Of a stretch of DNA of 64,000 nt, positions 16,034 through 25,904 are shown in pieces. The stretch comes from JAIXWP01 sp041391745 (lineage in GTDB: Bacteria; Bacteroidota; Bacteroidia; Flavobacteriales_D; Sanyastnellaceae). The DNA is taken from positions 1-64,000 of the forward strand of contig JAWKNK010000001.1 in assembly GCA_041391745.1 (NCBI GenBank), read 5' to 3'. The position numbers and the translations under genes were made by a program. The notes under the pieces were generated by a model. The model was given only the letters and a program-made list of their open reading frames with translations, had not been told where the DNA came from and searched no databases. How positions within the stretch are numbered: the stretch's first letter is position 1; the number at the start of each line of letters is the position of its first letter.

Positions 16034-17789
16034 TTAGAGAAGTTTGACTGCCTTAATTGGAAGTTTTTTAGTTTGATTTTTTGAAGAATAGCTATTTGGA
16101 CTCTTCTTTCGATTGGCCGCTTTTTGCGCGCGATAACCAGCGAGATTATCGACCTTCTTTTTCTTTGGAGTCATGACCTTGTAAATACCCTTAAGCAAGC
16201 AGGCCGCCTCAATAACAGAAGGCACCGGATTGCCTTTACAAAGCCAACAATACCACCTTGCTTTTGAGGTTCAGGGCTGCTTGATGGAGTTTCTGATCCT
16301 CCGCCACTTTCGCCACCTGAGTTTTCGAGTTCCTTTATCGCTTCTGCCGCCGCTGGATCGTTGCTTAACTCGGCTGCGAGGGTCCCGCATCTATTTTCGT
16401 GGCTCCTATGAGACTAAGCCTTCTTCAGGATGTCCACCGTTTGCAATAATGATCGGAGTCGCTGCCACTATTACTTGCTTTCGCTGGATCACCAAGGCCG
16501 TTAAAACCAGACTCAATAATACCATTGAGATTTCCCGCCTTGCCTTTCAAAATAGCGTTTTTCAAAGCCTCTCGCTTTCCTTGAAGCTTATCTGCGAAAC
16601 TTTAACCTTCGCCGAGTGCGTCTTTGCTCTTATTCCATTCGGACTCACACTAATGCCTTTAGCTGCCACTTCTTCCTTTGTAGCATAGCTTATTTGAGGT
16701 TGGATGCCATTTTGCCAAGATTAAGCTTTAAGGCGATGAGAAATCCTCGACCAGCAATGGATAAAGGGGTTGAATCGAACCACTGCTTTTGCCGCTTTCT
16801 TGATGCCTTTGCCAACGTCTTTCACGGCATTCTTTACTCCCCTTAAAGCCTTTCTTGCCCGGACCACTGAGAACGAATTCGTCAGAATCGAACACATCGT
16901 CGCCCAGGCCCGAAAAGCCATTTCTGAGATTCAACTGCTCCTCATTTTTTGCGAGGATCGAAAGAGCGTGATCTCGTTTGTCGGTATTCCAATATTGAAT
17001 CGCATAGTCAAGCATCTTGAGAAGTGCCTTAGGATCATCAATCGATGAAACCATGCGCGGATTTTGCGAATCGGTGCGGTAATATCAACAAGGTGTTGAT
17101 AGAGCTTATTTAGTTCTTCCCTCTTGGAGGAAGGAGCGCCAGGTCTGATCCCGTGAGACGGGGAGCAAGAATAGCGTTTTCAAGATCGCTACCAGCTCCG
17201 CTGAACCGCAACGTTGATTCCATTTAAACTCATAGGAATTAATCCATTTTCTGAATAAGGCTTCTCATAGTCGAATTGAGAAACAACTGCATCGATAGTG
17301 AAATGTCTTTCCTTTGCCATCGGGCACAATCACATAAACATGCTGCAGGTGATCGGCTGAATACTTAGTGATGCGGAAAGCGTGAGGAACTTTGAGATTG
17401 GTGAGAGCTACTCGATGCGAAAATGCTCATGCAATCACAATCCACTCCAGTCTTGCGTTCTGACCATGATCTAGCTGGTCTGCGAAGCTGCTCTAGTCCC
17501 TTTTTATCCAACTTGTATTGGATATTCTGGTAGATAAATCCCAAATCTTCCGACACGTTTCACCCGTTGATTTTCCTTTCAGTAGCGGTGCGATGCGCGA
17601 AGTATCCGCAGATACTTATGCACCACCTTTTCCATCAGGTCAACAGTGTCTTGTACCTGCCATCTTTGATGATAATGCGATCACGTTCATCAGGCTTCGG
17701 GAAATGTTATCGTACTCCAAACCGCTTCGAATAGAACGAGGTCCTGAGGTGATCTCCATCTGATTTGATATGCTAAGGCTTCGCTCCAT
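16034..17789 (-). CDS. Transglutaminase-fold (cysteine protease-like) multi-domain virion protein, many frameshifts
   Basis: Start ATG at 17789 overlaps the previous TAA (TAATG). The readable N-terminal domain has the Cys-His-Asp order of the transglutaminase fold: GVDCDCMSIF (about 17420-17450), DHLQHVYVIVPDG (about 17330-17360) and FTIDAVV (about 17287-17306), followed by FDYEKPYSENGLIPMSLNG. In joined frames the chain continues as LRFSGAGSDLENAIL, then MVSSIDDPKALLKMLDYAIQ ... NGFSGLGDDVFD, a basic amphipathic stretch (VKDVGKGIKKAAKAVVRFNP), ESGFNGLGDPAKA, a Gly/Ser-rich linker, and a basic end (MTPKKKKVDNLAGY ...). About ten one-base shifts are required; because sense resumes each time I read one gene of roughly 580 codons. 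The domain could cleave or cross-link structural proteins. Confidence 0.5.
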
Positions 17790-18282
17790 TACAGAATTTT
17801 TTCAGGTTTAGATTGATAGAAAATTCCGTTGGCATAAGTGGAGAAAGTCATTTCCATTGGAATTTTGATTGCTTGAAGCAAACCTGTTTTTTGACCCGAT
17901 TTGTGCGCTGCAATAATCTCCGGTATCTTTCAAAAATACACTGCTACGAACGTGCCGATGACCGTCCAACCAAGAGTCAGCTCAATGGTGTCTATTTGCG
18001 AGACGTTGGCTCTATGGTGATTGTTTTGTTTTCTGATGCGGACTGAGTTAAGAGCTTACCGTTGGTAGTGAGTGTTACTACGAGGTTTAGTGATGGTAAT
18101 ACTATCGCGCGTCGGGTTATTAATAGAAACTTCCGTGCGAAAGGACATTCCGTAAGGCTAATCTTGTGGATACGAGGATTAACAAGGCGCGTTGAAATGG
18201 AATCACTCACATTCTTCATGCGAAGAAGTTGAATGAGACCAACCCCAGCGCCAATCAATCCTATGCCCACAAGCTTATTCAT
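17789..18282 (-). CDS. Membrane-anchored LEA-like virion protein (frameshifted)
   Basis: MNKLVGIGLIGAGVGLIQLL forms an N-terminal membrane helix. After about 30 residues the joined frames give YGMSFRTEVSINNPTRDSIT, VVTLTTNGKLLTQSASENKT, ELTLGWTVIGTFVAVYF and KIPMEMTFSTYANGIFYQS. The alternating strands with NNPT resemble LEA14-type (WHy) domains that occur in small Bacteroidota phage proteins. Three or so one-base shifts lie between 18000 and 18150. It ends at 17789, overlapping the transglutaminase-type gene, and begins right after the gene at 18283. Confidence 0.45.
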
Positions 18283-18513
18283 CTACTTTTGGAAGTTTTG
18301 ATTGTTATCCTTGGACTTGAACTTAGCTGCGAGACGATCTAGACCAAGTTTTACGAAATATCCTACTGTAGCCGAAACGGCAGCGTAGAACATTACATTG
18401 GAAAAGTTTAAGCTTATAGTCATCAGTCTTGGCTTCGCTGAAATAGCCTTTACAACGCCCCCGACCATGCCGGAAACAGTAGTAAATGCGCTTGTATCGT
18501 GAGTAGGGTGCAT
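18283..18513 (-). CDS. Small membrane protein, first gene of the provirus-like block
   Basis: About 76 residues from ATG at 18513 (a TTG 42 bases upstream extends the frame but overlaps a hairpin). It has a Ser/Thr-rich start (MHPTHDTSAFTTVSGMVGGV), a hydrophobic segment (VMFYAAVSATVGYFVKLGL) and a basic tail (LAAKFKSKDNNQNFQK). A second weak hydrophobic stretch near residue 20 could make two helices. It is the promoter-proximal gene of the minus-strand block. Role unknown; a virion membrane protein would fit. Confidence 0.5.
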   Translation of the reverse strand: MHPTHDTSAFTTVSGMVGGVVKAISAKPRLMTISLNFSNVMFYAAVSATVGYFVKLGLDRLAAKFKSKDNNQNFQK

Positions 18514-18514
18514 G

Positions 18515-18544
18515 AAAACATTGCGTTTGTGAGAGCAATGTTTT
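18515..18544. promoter_or_regulatory. Perfect 10-bp inverted repeat just upstream of the provirus block
   Basis: Arms AAAACATTGC and GCAATGTTTT flank a 10-base loop. It touches the start codon at 18513. A second shorter palindrome (TGACTT/AAGTCA, 18544-18559) follows. No U-run makes it a good terminator for either strand. It could be an operator or the binding site for a phage repressor or replication protein. Confidence 0.55.
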
Positions 18545-18570
18545 GACTTTTTCAAGTCATTTAGTTTCCT

Positions 18571-18602
18571 TTTGCTTTTATCTGCTTCTTTGAATAGATT
18601 TG
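18571..18602 (+). promoter_or_regulatory. Bacteroidota-type promoter for the Hsp70-like gene
   Basis: TTTG at 18571-18574 and TAGATTTG at 18595-18602 match the -33 TTTG and -7 TAnnTTTG consensus with a 20-base spacer. The start codon of the Hsp70-like gene is at 18665, leaving an untranslated leader of about 55 bases. It lies in the 150-base gap between the two divergent gene blocks. Confidence 0.6.
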
Positions 18603-18664
18603 TTAGACTAAAATAGGACTAACCAAAGCAAAAAATACACCTCGAAAATTGATATAAACTATTT

Positions 18665-21101
18665 ATGCCAACAGAAATTAGTATAAAAAGCCTCTTTCCT
18701 GCAATTTCAACTAGCGAGGAAGTTCAATCAAATCGCGACAAGATAAAACAAACCACATTTGTAGGTATCGATTTCGGCACTTCAACTACAGTTGCATCCA
18801 ATTGCATACTCAACGGACGATGATGAATATAATGTTAAAACTCGTACTATTTGGTTAAATCAAAAGCTATTCGATGATTTCATTGATGTCCTCTGAAAGA
18901 AGCATATACAGCCATTGCTTGGGTGGACAAGCAGTTGTTCATTGGTCAATGTGCTTCTGACTTAAAATACTCACTTCAAAAGAAAAATTAAGCATATGGT
19001 ATTCATTCAAAATGGAGCTAGGTGAAAGTCTTGGGTCCAAGTATTATAACAGCAGGTGGATAGAAATTCCCGCTTTTCCTATCTTAAACCCAAAGGATGC
19101 TGCAGAGTCTTCTTCGCTTATCTTAAGGCACAAATTGAGCGCTTTGTCCGAACAAGCTAGTGCAGAGCACATTCATTATGCGATAAGTATACCTGCCTCA
19201 TTCGAGGCCAATCAAAAGAAAGGAACTAATCGAAGCGATAGAACAAAATGGAATTTGGCGTTAGCAAGCAATGCCTCATTGATGAGCCAAATGCTGCATT
19301 TCTGAGCTATGTTCAAAATGCGGTACACAAAACACTCCATTGGTTATCCCAGATGGTGAGTTAGCAAACCTCTTGGTGTTTGATTTTGGCGCTGGAACTT
19401 GTGACATTTCCATTCTAAATTGGGTAAAAATTTGAACGGGGCATACTCAAAAACTTGTCAATTTCCAAGTTTGAAAAATTGGGAGGTGATGATATTGACT
19501 ACAAGGCCATAGCAGAAATGATCTTGTTGCCAAAGACTATTGGCTTCAAACAATAAAAGCAAACGGGATTTCAGGACTCAGGAACTTAGACGGATCATAG
19601 CTCAAGAAGCTACTGAAATCAGCAGAACAATTAAAAATTCTTATTAGTGACAACGTAGCATTACAAATGCAAAATCGGGTTCTTCCTGATATTGCAAATC
19701 GTGAAAAGCAGTTCGACTGGATATTCCGGTGCTTAACATCGACTCAAGGAAGAGTGTATTATCCCTTAACTCACCTTCATTGACATATTCCGAATTCAAG
19801 ATTATGTGGATATATTCTTGTCAATCAAAATCGTGTACTTACACACAAAGCACTTGGAGACTACACAGTATATATATGCCAATTGATTCCGCTCTTAAAA
19901 AAGCAAACTTGAAAAAAGATGAAATTGACATGCTTTTTATCGGTGGTAGTTCAAAAAATCCATATGTCCAAACAGCGCTCAAGGAATACTTGAATGAATC
20001 AATTATTATTCCGAGCGACCTTCAAACTCACGTTTTCCTCTGGAACAGCTATTCATTCTTTAATATATGGTGGATACGGCAAAAACGTCATTCAACCAAT
20101 TACAAGTGAACCTTTGATTGTGCTTACAAAGGATGACACCACCCAGGGTTTTGCTAAAAGCTGGAACACATATTCCTTGTGATTTAATCGTTATTGATGA
20201 TTTAGTTTCAGGAAAGGACGGACAGCGAGCCATAGGAAATTACCAATTTGTCTGGGAAGCAAGAATAAAATTCTTTACAATATTCAAATTATCTGTCAAA
20301 GTGAAAGTGGATTCCCAATTGGAACTCTGTTTCGCTTAGAAATAGAAATTACAACTGATAAATTGCTTTTAGCACGAGCTTCTGCTGTAGGTCAAGAAGT
20401 CTATGCTTAGAACCTATTAATCCTTTTGCTAACAAAGAGTTGGATCCATTTCAAAGAAACATACTCAAAGCTGAGCGACAAGCAAATATTGATGCAGAAA
20501 ACAATGGAGGTGTTCCTACCTTAGAGAGTTTGGACAAACTCTTTAAAGCCTATGAAGCTGGTGGTAATAGTTTACGCGCAGCTGAGACTCTTGAAATAAT
20601 GAACGAGTTAAAAGTGGACATTGCTAAATATAATGAGATTGGTGTGCTATATTCAAATGCGGGTTATGACGAAAAGGCGCTTGAATATTACGCATTAGCA
20701 TATTCAAACAAGAAGAACGCCACGAGTGCGTTCAATTATGCTTATAAGTTAAAAGGACAAAGACCGTTCAAAGGCGAAGGAGATACTCATTGAGGCAACG
20801 AACTTAAATCCCGAATTGCCACACCCTTTGTTTGAACTTGGAACTGTCTTTATTACAGAAAACAAACCCGAAGGGTCGGGATATAGTCAAAAGTCATGTA
20901 AATTTGGAAAGCGAAATTTGAAAAATCAGATGAGTGAGTCCGATTATGAAGGGTTGGCTAGCATCAGCGGCTGAAAGCGTGGGCATGAGAGAATTTGCAA
21001 ATCAGGTTAGACAAGTCAAACCAAGTCGTAAAGCATCGAATTTGTACAATGAAGAAAATCTAACTACTACGTCTATTTCTAATTCAATATTAAAATTTTA
21101 A
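18665..21101 (+). CDS. Hsp70/DnaK-like ATPase with C-terminal TPR region (many frameshifts)
   Basis: Joined frames give the actin/Hsp70 ATPase motifs in order: TFVGIDFGTSTTVAS (phosphate 1, about residues 30-44), HYAISIPASFEANQ, CLIDEPNAAFLSYVQ (the DEPTAA motif), NLLVFDFGAGTCDISIL (phosphate 2), KLGGDDIDYKAIA, and IDMLFIGGSSKNPYVQTAL (adenosine motif). Instead of a normal substrate domain it continues with ASSGTAIHSLIYG-like sequence and a beta stretch, then a helical TPR-like part from 20440 (NELKVDIAKYNEIGVLYSNA, YDEKALEYYALAYSNKK). It ends LTTTSISNSILKF at 21101. At least eight one-base shifts lie within. It is not the housekeeping DnaK: it sits in an island, directly before a helicase, with no grpE or dnaJ. 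Confidence 0.65.
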
Positions 21102-21111
21102 TCGGATTGCT

Positions 21112-22266
21112 ATGGCACGGATGATTAGAGAAGAACAACTTGATCCTGATCAAGAATTTATTAATGTCGAATCCAAAAGAAATGGTAATATTTGGATCAA
21201 GGGATTTGCAGGAAGTGGAAAATCTGTATTGCTGGTCCATGCTCTAAGAGACTATTAAGGGAAAACCCGAATTCTCGAGTTGCTATTATTGTGTACACCA
21301 AATCTCTTGTAGACATGTTTAAGACGGGATTAGCGGAGTTGAATTTGCCCAACGTTCGTTTGACTTATATCGAATTCGTTGATAGGGATACATCAAGTTA
21401 TGATTATCTATTCTGTGATGAGGTGCAAGACTTACCTAAAAGAGTCCTGTATGCAATGAATAATCGCCAGCTCAAAGGTAATTGTGGCTGGCGACTCGAA
21501 TCAATCAATCTACGAACGCGATCCAAGATGGGACGAACTGTTGTAAATCAACGAAGTCGGAGAGCTCATATCAGCCAGAGCGTTTCAACTAAAACTAATT
21601 CACCGCTTAACTAGAAGTATCATTTCTGCCGTTCAAATTTGATACGGAATGAATATTTGGAATTGCGCGAGATACGACATGAAGGCCGATGTGAATATTA
21701 GGCTTTGCGAAGCTCGCAATGAACGACGAAGTAGAATATGTATACACTCAATCTACCAAAGCAACGGCTGTTAGAGATTCAAAGTGCCATCCTTTTACCC
21801 AGACACGATTATATCAAGTTTATTTCGACCTTACTAGATAAAAAAAACAAACCGCAATGGATTGAAACGACGAATAGGTTTGGAAAGCCTGATTATGGTG
21901 CTATGAACACTTATCTAAGGCAACATGGTCTAAAGATTCATTTCATTGGTAACTTGGGTATGGTAGTCTCTCAGAAGCTTCTAGCAATGGGGAGTCCATA
22001 CTAATGACATATCATAGTTCGAAGGGACTTGACTTTGACAATGTTTTTTTACCATTCGTCAATAATAACTTGGACTTCGGAAGAGCGCCTGAACATACTT
22101 TAATGATGGTCGCTATTACACGGAGTAGGAAGAACGCGACATACTGTGGATGTACTCGCGACTTAATTGACACTTTTAAATCAGGCTGCACCAATATTGA
22201 TATTTCAATGAATGGTGGTAACACCAATTCTCAGCACAGTCTAATGCTTTTGACTTCGGTTTTACA
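21112..22266 (+). CDS. UvrD/Rep-like superfamily 1 helicase (frameshifted)
   Basis: The start ATG at 21112 follows the Hsp70-like stop by ten bases. Motifs in order: WIKGFAGSGKSVLLVHAL (Walker A, about 21190-21240), VAIIVYTKSLVDMFKTGLAE (Ia), YDYLFCDEVQDLPKRVLY (motif II, DEVQD), and in the shifted frame VIVAGDSNQSIYERDPRW (motif III region, GDxxQxIY), IHRLTRSI (IV), MTYHSSKGLDFDNVFLPF (V) and MMVAITRSRKN (VI, about 22100). It is a compact SF1A helicase without clear accessory domains. Frameshifts near 21250, 21480 and 21640-22000 break it. With the Hsp70-like protein it probably forms a two-component ATP-driven system; defence is the likely purpose in an island. Confidence 0.65.
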
Positions 22267-22530
22267 ATGATGAAAACTCAAATAACATTCATACCAGACA
22301 ACAATATTTGCAACTTTATCGGTTTGGTTTTTACTTGGATTGCACCCTCATTCTGTATTGAGCGACATGACTCTCACTTCGAAAAGAAAATTAATCAGAC
22401 AATGAGCGCATGTCCATTTGAATATGAAGAGGATATGCTGCTGATTGAATTTGAAGATGAAGAAATAGAAAAATCAAAACCCTATCGACTGGAAATAGAG
22501 AAACACAATAGGATTGATTCCATTGAGTGA
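22267..22530 (+). CDS. Short hypothetical reading frame after the helicase
   Basis: 87 residues. It begins MMKTQITFIPDNNICNFIGL and ends in an acidic stretch (EEDMLLIEFEDEEIEKSKPY). It may be a separate small protein or the C-terminus of the helicase displaced by a frameshift, since the preceding frame closes only a few bases before. No family recognised. Confidence 0.35.
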   Translation: MMKTQITFIPDNNICNFIGLVFTWIAPSFCIERHDSHFEKKINQTMSACPFEYEEDMLLIEFEDEEIEKSKPYRLEIEKHNRIDSIE

Positions 22531-22659
22531 GAGATCAGCGACTTTCTTAGAGATAGAATGAACCCGAACATAAGGATTTATTCTCCGATTGAGAATAAAG
22601 TACTTGAAAATGTATTTAATCTAATTTCCAGGAATGAAATTGATAATTCAAAGTGTTTG

Positions 22660-23520
22660 AAAATGGAAAATTCTAAACCTACCTTTTAACCAGGAAGAAG
22701 TGGTTAGCAACATAGGCATTGAAAATCTAATGAAGGGGCTTGAACTCAGAAAAATCGGATATAAACTGAATGATATTGAAAGCTTATCACAAAGTTTCTG
22801 GACACTTCTTATAGCATATGATAGATACGAGTTCTTTCCTAAACATACCATTGGTTATTTCTACGATGTAGCCATTCAGTTTTCCAAAGGCAAGATCGAC
22901 GGTTGGTTGGTACTAAAGTACATCGTGCCTTGAAACGATATACCAAACTCATCCTACTATACAACTGCATGAAATTGTAAATCATTTAGATCAAATTTCA
23001 GATGCAGAAAATTTTATTTCGGAGAATACCAAAGAGGTTAAACACTACGTAAGCGCTGTAATTTACCTGAGACTAAAAGAAGAGATTGTCAAATGTAATG
23101 GTGACCTTTCCAAAGGTATCTTTTCAACCAACAATTTGAGCACATTACAAAGAGACTTTCATGAGGAGGTCAGTTACGCCGTCACTTTGTTATCAGCATT
23201 TTTTTGGTTACAAGACGTTTTATGATTTTTTCTATGAGAAGATGGCAATTCCACTTTTTGAGATTAGGAATTTCGAAATCGCTAGATAAACAATTGGGCC
23301 CGAGGTAGAAACCTCTGAAAGGCAAATAGAAGAAGCATTGAACATTCAACAACCTAATGATCAGGAGGATATAAAGGAGTAATGCTGAAAGGTTTAAAAA
23401 ATTCATCATGGAGTTCATATCTGACAAGCCTCAAACATTTAAGGCCATTCAAAAGCAACATTTAAAATCCAATCAATTTAAGGATTTGAGGCTATATCGA
23501 ACAATGGCTTTCACAACCGC
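22660..23520 (+). CDS. Helical hypothetical protein of the Hsp70-helicase cassette (frameshifted)
   Basis: Joined frames give NLMKGLELRKIGYKLNDIES, FWTLLIAYDRYEFFPKHTIG, YFYDVAIQFSKGKIDGWLVL, then VNHLDQISDAENFISENTKE and EIVKCNGDLSKGIFSTNNLS, FHEEVSYAVTLLSAFFGYKT, FYDFFYEKMAIPLFEIRN. It is alpha-helical with an acidic tail. At least four shifts are needed. I do not recognise the family; it lies in the same direction as the Hsp70-like and helicase genes with no promoter seen between, so it is probably part of that operon. Confidence 0.4.
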
Positions 23521-23559
23521 CCAACGTTCAAAAGATAAACAAAGAAAGGAACTGCAATA

Positions 23560-24180
23560 AAATGGCACCTTGTAAATTCCTCAAATACTTTAGAGTTTCA
23601 GAATAAACAAGCCTCAATCGAAAATAGGAGTATGGATAAACACATCGTCAATAGTGAAGTTGTAAAAGAAAAATTTGCGATCGAGAATATTTGATTTCGA
23701 ACAACAGCATGTATCTTTTCATGTCTGGGAAGAGATTCTGATGATATGCTCACAAAAACACATTCGAATGTCTTTCAGGTATCGACCCAAGGGAATCCTG
23801 AGTTTGAAGAATGGCAAAAAGTATCTTCACGAATTGACACGCCTTTGTATTCCGTGGCAGTTGAAAATGGTCAAGTGGTCTCCGTTGTGCTCCAGCTTCT
23901 CAGTAAAAAATCAAAAGATCAATGAATCTTTGGCACACGAAAAATGAATATCGCAGAATAGGATTGGGAGCACGGGTAATTTGGCAGCTCTTGAATCACG
24001 AGTTTTTATATAGAATACAGACAAAGTTTTTGCATGGGATATAACATCCTCAGTAGTGGATGAATTTTTAATTTCATTGGGTTTTTCGCAGGCTCGCCTA
24101 AATATTCTATCACAGACTTAACTTGTAATGGAGTAAGAAGTTTTGGCCCTTACAAAATTCGAGTTTAGCTTAGTTCTTGT
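23560..24180 (+). pseudogene. Broken hypothetical gene at the end of the cassette
   Basis: Fragments in all three plus frames (QASIENRSMDKHIVNSEVVK, THSNVFQVSTQGNPEFEEWQ, DTPLYSVAVENGQVVSVVLQ, AWDITSSVVDEFLISLGFSQ) read as one polypeptide of about 190 residues with several shifts and stops. No domain is recognised. It ends near 24180. It may be a fourth component of the Hsp70-helicase cassette or a decayed remnant. Confidence 0.3.
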
Positions 24181-24330
24181 GTGAGTGATCGATTTTCATT
24201 ATCCACCTTCGCAGCTGCACACGCTCGCACTCTTCTTCGTGATGTGAGGAAAGTACAACTGCGCCAATTCACTGTATCCGTATGCTCTGATTTTAAAAGT
24301 CTCTTCCATTCTGCAAAGTTCAGAAATGAA

Positions 24331-24356
24331 AAAGGGAGAACATGCTTTCTCCCTTT
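24331..24356. terminator. Hairpin between the cassette and the integrase gene
   Basis: AAAGGGAGAA and TTCTCCCTTT form a perfect 10-bp stem with a six-base loop. It has A-rich sequence on its left side and T-rich on its right, so it could stop transcription from the convergent cassette and integrase in both directions. Confidence 0.5.
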
Positions 24357-24412
24357 ACCCTTAGCGCGTCTTTAGACGGCATTTTAGACATGTTCGGAAA
24401 CGAAGAGAGCTG

Positions 24413-25642
24413 CTAGCTCACTTTCGCCAACTTTGATTCTAGTTTAAGCGCCAATCGCTCCATGTCTTCTCCGACCTTCTGGTCTACAATGCGAGCGTAG
24501 TGCTGTGTGCTTTTGATGTTTCTATGACCAAGCATTTTGCTTACCGATTCAATAGGAACTCCATTCATCAGCGTTACGGTTGTCGCGAACGTATGCCTGG
24601 CAATGTGGAAAGAAAGACACTTGTCGATTCCGCACAAATCAGCGATTTCCTTCAGGTAGGCATTCATCTTCTGATTGCTTATGATAGGTAACGAATACAT
24701 CTATTGGAACGTCTCGTTTTGCATACTTATCCAAGATTTGTTCAGCTACATCGAGCAGTGGAATGTGTGCGCAGACACCTGTCTTTTTCTTCGTGTGCGA
24801 ATCCAGAGTTTACCGGCCCAGACTTCAGCTCAAGCTCGCTTCGTTTCAGTTTGTGCACGTCAGCGTAAGCAAGTCCTGTATAGCACGAAAAAATGAACAT
24901 ATCGCGTACATGTGCCAGGCGTCAATCTTAATTCTTTCTCCATAACGAATAATTCTTCTTCGGTCAGTAGGGGCGATCAACCTCTTTCAATGAGAGTTTG
25001 ATAGTTGCGAATGGATCATGTACTAGCCAACCATTGTGCTGTGCGCGTTTGACAATCTTCTTGAAGTTTTGCAAGTACTTCACAGTGGTGTTGTAATTCC
25101 CCAACCCTTTTCACCTGTAAGGAAGTGCTCAAACTTGATGACTAGATTTCATACGATCAGCTAGTTCTAGAATGTCCTCAGCTTTTGTGCACTCGCAAGA
25201 AGTCCTTCATGTAACGTGGGTATTGTACTTCTGGTAATTGGCGTAGAGTTTCCCGTCCTATCAATTTGCTGGCTCCAAAGTTATCACTCCTCCCAGAGAT
25301 CAATGAGTGAGACACCTTTTTGCGGAATTGATGTTGAGAATGGCATCGCGCAGCTTAATTCAGTGTGAGCTCATCACGAGAAGTGAGCAGCTCGTTGTGT
25401 TTTTCATAAGTACGCACACGAACAGCATCAATGTACTTGTTCATGCTCATGGCCTCAGGAGATTTTCCTTTGGCAATTCCTGCTGCCGGTTCCCAAATTT
25501 CAGCGTTGATGCTTCGCTTTAAGCTTGTGGCCACAGAACGTCCGTTAAGTGTAATGCGCAGCATTACCGGACACTCACCATTTTTCTTTTGTTTCGATCT
25601 GTTGATGTAGAAGAACAGATTAAATGAATTTCTTGACGACAT
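24413..25642 (-). CDS. Tyrosine recombinase (integrase) of a genomic island (frameshifted)
   Basis: The start MSSRNSFNLFFYINRSKQKK at 25642 and the following GECPVMLRITLNGRSVATS match the arm-type DNA-binding domain of Bacteroidota integrases. Joined frames give a core-binding domain (GLGNYNTTVKYLQNFKKIVK, AQHNGWLVHDPFATIKLSLK) and the catalytic domain with ARHTFATTVTLMNGVPIESV, KMLGHRNIKSTQHYARI: the HxxR box, GHR and the Tyr nucleophile in HYAR. About 400 residues in all, with four or so shifts (near 24700, 24820, 25000 and 25340). It sits 260 bases from the 3' end of tRNA-Ser, the classic place for an island integrase. It may serve the whole island or only part of it. Confidence 0.8.
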
Positions 25643-25841
25643 AATGCAATGTGTTTATGTGCGCCCCCCATTGATTTTACAAAAGTATCTGACCGATTAG
25701 ACTTGCGAAAGCGTATTAAATTGACTTTGCGCGACTTATGTGCTTTCGCGTGACCCTTTTTACCTTTTTGGAGAAAGGGGTCACGCTTTTGGAATGAAAT
25801 AATGCGTTTTTTGACGTTTCGTGTCGCATGGACTAAAACAA

Positions 25842-25876
25842 AAAAGCCGTGAAAGTCAAGTACTTTCACGGCTTTT
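25842..25876 (-). terminator. Strong hairpin downstream of tRNA-Ser
   Basis: A perfect 15-bp stem (arms 25842-25856 and 25862-25876, five-base loop) with A-rich and T-rich flanks. It lies 29 bases past the 3' end of tRNA-Ser on the minus strand, where a tRNA terminator is expected. Its presence means that any integration inside the tRNA must have kept or re-supplied this hairpin. Confidence 0.8.
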
Positions 25877-25904
25877 CGCATTTGATTATTCAATCGAGAA
25901 GCCC

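Noticed and set aside
16230..17050. Plus-strand frames within the transglutaminase gene
   Set aside because: They are antisense to a reading with clear domain order on the minus strand and show no motif or start signal.
18665..20400. Housekeeping DnaK
   Set aside because: The ATPase motifs are divergent, the substrate domain is replaced by a TPR-like tail, and the gene sits in an island beside a helicase without dnaJ or grpE.
24181..24375. Short plus-strand frame after the cassette
   Set aside because: No ribosome-binding site or recognisable sequence; it overlaps the hairpin at 24331-24356.
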